Assembly (NCBI GenBank): GCA_002428325.1
Contig: DIVR01000014.1
Span: 67,245-131,244, forward strand
Source of the DNA: a bacterium UBP4_UBA6127
GTDB taxonomy: Bacteria; UBP4; UBA4092
Direction of reading: 5' to 3'
Length of the DNA: 64,000 bases
In this document: positions 59,881 through 64,000 of the stretch, in pieces
How the letters are laid out: every line of letters starts with the position of its first letter
Numbering within the stretch: the stretch's first letter is position 1
The notes under the pieces: model-generated
Databases searched by the model: none
The model's input: the letters and a program-made list of their open reading frames with translations, nothing else
What the model was told of the DNA's origin: nothing
Translations under genes and position numbers: made by a program

Positions 59881-59898
59881 TTTTGACAGCTGTCAAAA
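59881..59898. repeat. Dispersed palindrome, copy 6 (TTTTGACAGCTGTCAAAA)
   Basis: Perfect 18-base palindrome. A degenerate partner GACA-GATAT-TGTC follows immediately at 59899-59911, sharing the half-site TGTCAAAA. Confidence 0.92.
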
Positions 59899-60349
59899 GA
59901 CAGATATTGTCAAAATGGCATAACCTGTATTCCTTATCTTTTATGGCATATCCGTACCTTTATCTGATAACAACCCCAGAGGAAAATGATAATAAAACAT
60001 TTCTATGGATGGTTTCCCTTAATTTTTAGTGAACCAACTTATTTCTATGAACCAGAGGGATAAGTTACATAAGGACTTGAAACCGGGATGATATTCTTTT
60101 CTAAGAAGAATCCTTCTTGAGATGAAGCAGAAGGAAGTTACATTATGCAACCAGCTTCCAAAGGATGAATAAATATTTCTTGCGATACTCACTGACATCT
60201 GAGTGGTTCTTTTGCTTTGGGATTTTCCCCTCCAATGTTTGATTATTTGATTCTTGAATCAAGTGGGAGGGATATCTCTATGCTGAAATATACATATACA
60301 GCAAACTTGACAAAACAGTTAAAAAAACATAAATATTTTTGTAAAACTA

Positions 60350-60378
60350 TTGACAAGTGTTTTGAATAATAATAGAAT
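60350..60378 (+). promoter_or_regulatory. Near-consensus promoter of the AT-rich block
   Basis: TTGACA (60350-60355), 17-base spacer, TAGAAT (60373-60378), 65 bases before the ATG at 60444. Confidence 0.75.
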
Positions 60379-60443
60379 GCATTCTAATTGCTTATTTGCC
60401 ATAACATAATAAGATTGATTATATGAATAGGAGCTAAAGAGAA

Positions 60444-60782
60444 ATGCCAAGTTCAATAGTTCTAGCCCAACCCAAAACCAAAGCCCTCTTTAGAAAATAT
60501 TTATTTTTTGTAATTCTATTGATGTTTCCTGTTATGGGATATTCGGGTGTATTGGAAGATTCTCTACAATCGGGGATAGATGCCCTGAATGCAGGAAATT
60601 ATACCCGGGCCACCACAGAATTCGGTAGGGCCTATTCCTTAGCTCCTGAGGGAACTTATCTGAAAGAAAAGTCTCAGTTTTATTTAATCAAATCCTTCAT
60701 GAAGGCAGGGGATGAAAAAAGAAATATCATGATTGGCTCTTTCCTATACCATACTGACAGTGATTTTATAAAGGTAAAATGA
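60444..60782 (+). CDS. Short exported TPR-like protein, possibly truncated
   Basis: A 112-residue protein with an N-terminal hydrophobic signal segment (about 19-35) and one TPR-like helix pair (G-I-D-A-L-N-A-G-N-Y-T-R-A-T-T-E-F-G-R-A-Y-S-L-A-P-E-G) followed by a second partial one. Related exported TPR proteins are usually longer, and the frame ends in the middle of a helix, so it may be a broken or fragmentary gene. AGGAG is ten bases before the ATG. A 41-codon frame (60779-60904) overlaps the stop by ATGA, but its product has no recognisable feature. Confidence 0.55.
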   Translation: MPSSIVLAQPKTKALFRKYLFFVILLMFPVMGYSGVLEDSLQSGIDALNAGNYTRATTEFGRAYSLAPEGTYLKEKSQFYLIKSFMKAGDEKRNIMIGSFLYHTDSDFIKVK

Positions 60783-60832
60783 AACTAGAGATTAAGGAAA
60801 TGGACTTTATTTTGGTAACAAACACTTCCCTT

Positions 60833-60865
60833 TCTTATGGCTGGGCGACCGGATACCCCATAAGA
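60833..60865. other. Hairpin in the gap after the TPR-like gene
   Basis: TCTTATGG (60833-60840) and CCATAAGA (60858-60865), 8 perfect pairs around a 17-base GC-rich loop. No T run, so not a normal terminator. The 248-base gap otherwise shows nothing convincing. Confidence 0.4.
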
Positions 60866-61030
60866 TTGAGGGGGCTTCACTTATGGAGTAAAGCTGTTTT
60901 ATAGGAAAAAGAAAGCCCTAATAATAAAACAAATGAAATATTCTTCTAGTACATAAGAACTATGAATAAGAGGTTATCTGGTTAATATATTGATAAATAT
61001 TAAAATTAGACCTGAATGGAGGTGATGAAT

Positions 61031-61396
61031 ATGAAAATAAATAGAAAATCTGTTATGACTTTATTGTTTTATGTTGTATTAAGTTGTACAGCTTTTAGTT
61101 ATTTCAAATATTGTGATTCATCATCAGGAGAATATCCTGCATATTATGCTTGCTCAAATCCAGGATATACGTGTTGGTATTGGAGAGAGAAAAATTCATG
61201 GCTTTGTAAAACTACTCTGAATCCATTTGCATCATGTACCGATGGAACTCCTAAGTTCGTCTGGGCTGATTATTGTCACGATGGAACTTGTATCCATACT
61301 TATACAAAGGATTATTGTCAAGGCGCTGTATGTGAGGACGAAGGTGCTGATCCAGATGGTAACAAACATCTGTATGAGTATGTAAGATGCTCGTAA
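61031..61396 (+). CDS. Exported cysteine-rich small protein
   Basis: A 121-residue protein with a signal segment (about 8-22) and ten cysteines in the mature part, enough for five disulfides, plus a cysteine at residue 19 in V-L-S-C that could be a weak lipobox. It is also rich in tyrosine and tryptophan. I choose the ATG at 61031, placed after GGAGGTGA; the ATG at 61016 overlaps that site. No family recognised. It leads an AT-rich cluster of exported genes, and a perfect 17-base-pair hairpin separates it from the next gene. Confidence 0.75.
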   Translation: MKINRKSVMTLLFYVVLSCTAFSYFKYCDSSSGEYPAYYACSNPGYTCWYWREKNSWLCKTTLNPFASCTDGTPKFVWADYCHDGTCIHTYTKDYCQGAVCEDEGADPDGNKHLYEYVRCS

Positions 61397-61406
61397 TACT
61401 CTTTAA

Positions 61407-61448
61407 GATGACTTCAATCAAGAGATATCTATCTTGATTGAAGTCATC
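61407..61448 (+). terminator. Perfect 17-bp hairpin after the Cys-rich gene
   Basis: GATGACTTCAATCAAGA (61407-61423) and TCTTGATTGAAGTCATC (61432-61448), 8-base loop, no mismatch. There is no T run after it, so it may lower but not stop transcription, or protect the upstream mRNA; called terminator-like only. Confidence 0.5.
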
Positions 61449-61469
61449 TATTAAAAAGGAAATCTATAG

Positions 61470-62585
61470 ATGAATAAAAGTTATTTTAATATATTAATTA
61501 TTTCTTTCTTGTTTTTGTTTTATCTAGATTCTTATGGTAGTGATATGAAATATAGATTTAATGATTATTGTATGAATGGAAGGATTAAATATTCTGTTGA
61601 GCATATCATTCCAGGAATACCCATGAGGCAAGCGGAATCGATTAGAGAACGATTAATAACGGAATATAAAAATGAAGGAAAATACGACGAAAAAGGCAAA
61701 AAAGAGATAGATAAAACTGTCAATAGTTATATAAAGGGGGGGACTTTAAGATTTCCTGTTGAAATGTATTTTAATAAAGATCAAATTGTCATGAAAGAAT
61801 ATTCTAAAGATCCAGTAAATATCTTTTATGATTTTGACAGGAAAATCAAGGAAAGTCTTGCGATTGAGTTTAATACTTTAAAACGGAGAGTATTATATCC
61901 CCATAATACCTATTATTATGACAGTCTTTATATAAGATGGTTAGGCGGATTTTATGATCAGTTCCTCGATTCATCTGATGCGGTATTCAGTGAAGATACT
62001 TTGGGTCAATATAGAATAATATCAGTTCCAGTGAATGATTCATTAAAGAGTGTAATTTATGATGCAGAGCAAATAGTTATATTCTTGAATTCAACAACTA
62101 ATAATTGGGAAAAAATTGAATTATGGAAATCAAACATAAATAACAGAACTATATTCTTTTCTGATTATCAAACATATAAAGGAATTAATTATCCCAATAC
62201 GATAACCATTGAAGAATTGAGAGAAAAGAATAAAAAAGATATTTATCAGATGAAGGTCCAGGAGGTCGAGTTTGATTTACCGCATCTAGATGTATATGGA
62301 CAGATGAATATTCTAAAAGGTAAAACATTTGTTATTGATGAAAGATTCAATCCCTCTATAGATTATAACTTAGAAGAATCCGGTGATAAGAAAGATGAAG
62401 AATTAGTTCAAAAGTATATTGACAGAAATAATTATTTAGAAACATTCAAATTTGATACTACCATGCAAAATAAAAATAAGGAACTCCCCAATAGAAACTA
62501 TTTTATGATAATCCTAAAAACATTAGTAGTATTGCTAACAGTATTATTAATTACATGGGGTTATGGAAAAATAAGGAATAGTTAA
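61470..62585 (+). CDS. Exported, C-terminally membrane-anchored protein of unknown function
   Basis: A 371-residue protein with a signal peptide (hydrophobic 6-20, cleavage near S-Y-G-S-D), a mixed alpha-beta body with many K, E, N, D and Y, and one C-terminal membrane helix (about 347-365) followed by a short basic tail. Thus most of it faces the periplasm. No family recognised. Its stop codon is directly followed by the ATG of the DUF1573 gene, so the two are coupled. Very AT-rich, with ATA, AGA and AAT codons unlike the rest of the window. Confidence 0.8.
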   Translation: MNKSYFNILIISFLFLFYLDSYGSDMKYRFNDYCMNGRIKYSVEHIIPGIPMRQAESIRERLITEYKNEGKYDEKGKKEIDKTVNSYIKGGTLRFPVEMYFNKDQIVMKEYSKDPVNIFYDFDRKIKESLAIEFNTLKRRVLYPHNTYYYDSLYIRWLGGFYDQFLDSSDAVFSEDTLGQYRIISVPVNDSLKSVIYDAEQIVIFLNSTTNNWEKIELWKSNINNRTIFFSDYQTYKGINYPNTITIEELREKNKKDIYQMKVQEVEFDLPHLDVYGQMNILKGKTFVIDERFNPSIDYNLEESGDKKDEELVQKYIDRNNYLETFKFDTTMQNKNKELPNRNYFMIILKTLVVLLTVLLITWGYGKIRNS

Positions 62586-63575
62586 ATGAAAATTAAAATA
62601 TCTACGCTTATTATAGTTCTATTAGTTTTTGCTACTATTATTTTCTACCACTATAGAAAAACATATCCCCAAATAAAGTTATCATGTGAACAGATTAATT
62701 TTGGAACGGCTGATCAAGATCAAACATTAAAACTATCAATAAAAGTAGCTAACCGTGGAAACAAATTACTTAAAATAAATAATGTAATACCAGATTGTGG
62801 TTGTACTGTAGTGAAAAGTGATTTTTGTGAACTGAAACCAGGTAAAATTGGGAATGTTAATTTGCAATATAATACTGGGAAAGGAGAAGGACCTGTTGAA
62901 AAAAAAGTAACGATAATATCAAATGATCCAATTAATGACACTAAGGTTATAAAAATTAAAGGTATTATTAAACCATCTATACTCATTAGTCCTAATAAAA
63001 TTGATTTTGGTAGGGTTAAAAATAAAAGTATAGAAAAAAGGAAAATTGATATCTATATTAAAAGAGATGAACCTGTAATAATTGAACAAGTAGCATCATC
63101 AGATACAAATCTGCATGTGTCAATTATAAAGATTAATAACAAAATGTATAGGGTCGAACTAATTATGAGACCCAATACAGTAGAAGAAAAATATCAATCT
63201 GAGATTCAAATAACAACTTCACTTAAGGAAAGAAGAAATATTACAGTTCCAATTATTGCAAAAATCACTGGAGATATTAATTCCAAAACTAATGGAATAT
63301 TTTTAACATCCAAAGGAGCTGATATTCCATTGGAGGATAATATTGTAATATCATCAGAATCGAATAGGCCATTTAAAATCGTTTCTATTTTATCAACGGA
63401 TCCTAACGCAATTCGAGTAAGAACTGAGATTAATAAATTAAAATCTACACATAGGATACATCTAGAAATTATTGCAGATACTGACGAAGTAAAAAAAGTA
63501 TCAGGAGAGATTAAAGTATATACTGATCGCAAGGACCAACCTGTTGTTACTATTCCTGTGTATGCCATACTTTAA
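62586..63575 (+). CDS. DUF1573 domain exported protein
   Basis: A 329-residue protein with an N-terminal membrane anchor or uncleaved signal (about 6-21) and Ig-like DUF1573 domain at about 30-125, with F-G-x-x-x-x-D-Q in the first strand and D-C-G-C-T at 70-74, the usual signature. Two further beta-sandwich repeats (I-D-F-G-R-V-K-N-K and the G-A-D-I-P-L-E-D-N region) follow. DUF1573 proteins are exported and widespread in Bacteroidota, Planctomycetota and related groups; role unknown. AT-rich; the last 14 bases overlap the pseudopilin gene. Confidence 0.9.
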   Translation: MKIKISTLIIVLLVFATIIFYHYRKTYPQIKLSCEQINFGTADQDQTLKLSIKVANRGNKLLKINNVIPDCGCTVVKSDFCELKPGKIGNVNLQYNTGKGEGPVEKKVTIISNDPINDTKVIKIKGIIKPSILISPNKIDFGRVKNKSIEKRKIDIYIKRDEPVIIEQVASSDTNLHVSIIKINNKMYRVELIMRPNTVEEKYQSEIQITTSLKERRNITVPIIAKITGDINSKTNGIFLTSKGADIPLEDNIVISSESNRPFKIVSILSTDPNAIRVRTEINKLKSTHRIHLEIIADTDEVKKVSGEIKVYTDRKDQPVVTIPVYAIL

Positions 63576-64000
63576 TCAGAAAACGAGAATATCAATTAAA
63601 AATCAAGGAGTAACATATTTAGAAGTCATGATATTGGCTTTGTTATGTGTGATATTGATAATCCTGGCTATCATGGGGATTCAGAGGGGTATGATTTATT
63701 CCAAAGTCTCCGGGGTGAAAAAGGATATCCGAAATATTGCGAATGCCCTGGAAGCCTATAAATCAGACCATAACGAATATCCGCTAGCGGGTGAATACTC
63801 TCTGGGGAGCTGGCCTTTTGTGGTTCCCTCAATCCTGACCAGCCCTGTTGCCTATATACCGGATATTCCCAATGATATTTTTTCCCCTACCCAATGGGGA
63901 GAACCCTTGAAATATACCCGTTATGCGTCTGATGCCAGAGAATTCCAATTCTATGGCCAATGGTATATTGCCAGCAATGGACCTGACCTGCAATGGGACT
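63562..64000 (+). CDS. Pseudopilin / type IV pilin-like protein, cut by the window end
   Basis: The frame is open to the end of the window (146 codons visible). The N terminus has a short basic leader and a prepilin peptidase site: G16 followed by V-T-Y-L-E with glutamate at +5, then a 20-residue hydrophobic helix. The rest resembles GspG-like major pseudopilins (I-R-N-I-A-N-A-L-E-A-Y-K-S-D-H-N-E-Y-P and a late S-N-G-P-D). It would be cleaved and methylated and join a type II secretion or type IV pilus fibre. Start at 63562 overlaps the DUF1573 gene by 14 bases. The first 30 codons or so are AT-rich like the genes upstream, the remainder is not. Confidence 0.9.
   Translation, partial: MPYFNQKTRISIKNQGVTYLEVMILALLCVILIILAIMGIQRGMIYSKVSGVKKDIRNIANALEAYKSDHNEYPLAGEYSLGSWPFVVPSILTSPVAYIPDIPNDIFSPTQWGEPLKYTRYASDAREFQFYGQWYIASNGPDLQWD

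Larger units (their letters stand above)
59471..60349. other. Gene-free stretch of about 0.9 kb with DnaA-box region and two palindromes
   Basis: No believable gene is seen. It holds two copies of the dispersed palindrome (59565, 59881), a consensus DnaA box in an inverted repeat (59768-59797), and increasing AT content toward 60.3 kb. A 62-codon frame at 59841-60029 runs through a palindrome and is not supported. Confidence 0.6.

Noticed and set aside
59841..60029. 62-codon frame in the gene-free region
   Set aside because: It crosses palindrome copy 6 and lacks a ribosome site.
1..64000. tRNA, rRNA, CRISPR arrays, insertion sequences, toxin-antitoxin pairs and phage genes
   Set aside because: Looked for on both strands by motif (T-loop GTTCGA patterns, spaced repeats, transposase motifs) and not found.

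Overview
The window is chromosomal DNA from an uncultured-looking, diderm (Gram-negative-type) bacterium of moderate GC. The evidence for two membranes is a TolC / lipoprotein adaptor / RND efflux set, a type II secretion or type IV pilus style pseudopilin at the right edge, several lipoproteins, and large secreted beta-helix and fibronectin-type proteins. Shine-Dalgarno sites (GGAGG) and TTGACA/TATAAT-type promoters are easy to see. An Fe-S-type LarE, HypE, an ADP-forming acyl-CoA synthetase and three SAM/cofactor enzymes with oxygen-sensitive chemistry suggest an anaerobic or fermentative life style. I cannot fix the phylum from the sequence; a candidate phylum is most likely. No rRNA, tRNA, CRISPR array, transposase or prophage gene was seen.

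Layout. 0-4.3 kb: end of a secreted repeat protein, a three-domain fusion (NAD-binding, DUF2867, TspO), a cold shock gene with its own promoter and terminator, and a TIM-barrel isomerase. 4.4-12.8 kb: a core cluster (ftsH, ybaK-like, folP, cdaA, a stub that looks like the membrane anchor of CdaR/YbbR, pdxJ), interrupted by a secreted beta-helix protein. 12.8-21.3 kb: a TPR-like protein, a B12-type radical SAM protein, RNase J, FtsK and HypE. 21.5-29.2 kb: ADP-forming acyl-CoA synthetase, a structured RNA leader in front of a TatD-linked radical SAM gene, a cysteine desulfurase behind a perfect palindrome, two exported proteins and LarE. 29.3-40.3 kb: a hybrid histidine kinase, RecO, a serine hydrolase, an HI0933-type flavoprotein, a 1.2-kaa HD-GYP sensor and an SDR. 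41-44 kb: pyrR-pyrB-pyrC. 44-50 kb: tolC-adaptor-RND operon. 50-59.4 kb: CorC-like protein, fibronectin/PKD protein, MFS transporter, HD hydrolase, AlkZ-related protein, small membrane and lipoproteins, and a DUF47-Pit phosphate uptake pair. 59.4-60.4 kb: a 1-kb gene-free stretch with a consensus DnaA box inside an inverted repeat and two copies of a dispersed palindrome. 60.4-64 kb: a strikingly AT-rich block of exported proteins (TPR, Cys-rich, membrane-anchored, DUF1573) that runs into the first codons of a pseudopilin gene.

The most interesting non-coding signals are (1) a dispersed perfect palindrome with core TTGACAGYYGTCAA, six intergenic copies; (2) a probable pseudoknotted leader RNA at 23.8-24.02 kb; (3) two further families of two-copy palindromic repeats, one of which has its loop inverted between copies; and (4) the sharp composition boundary inside the pseudopilin gene.
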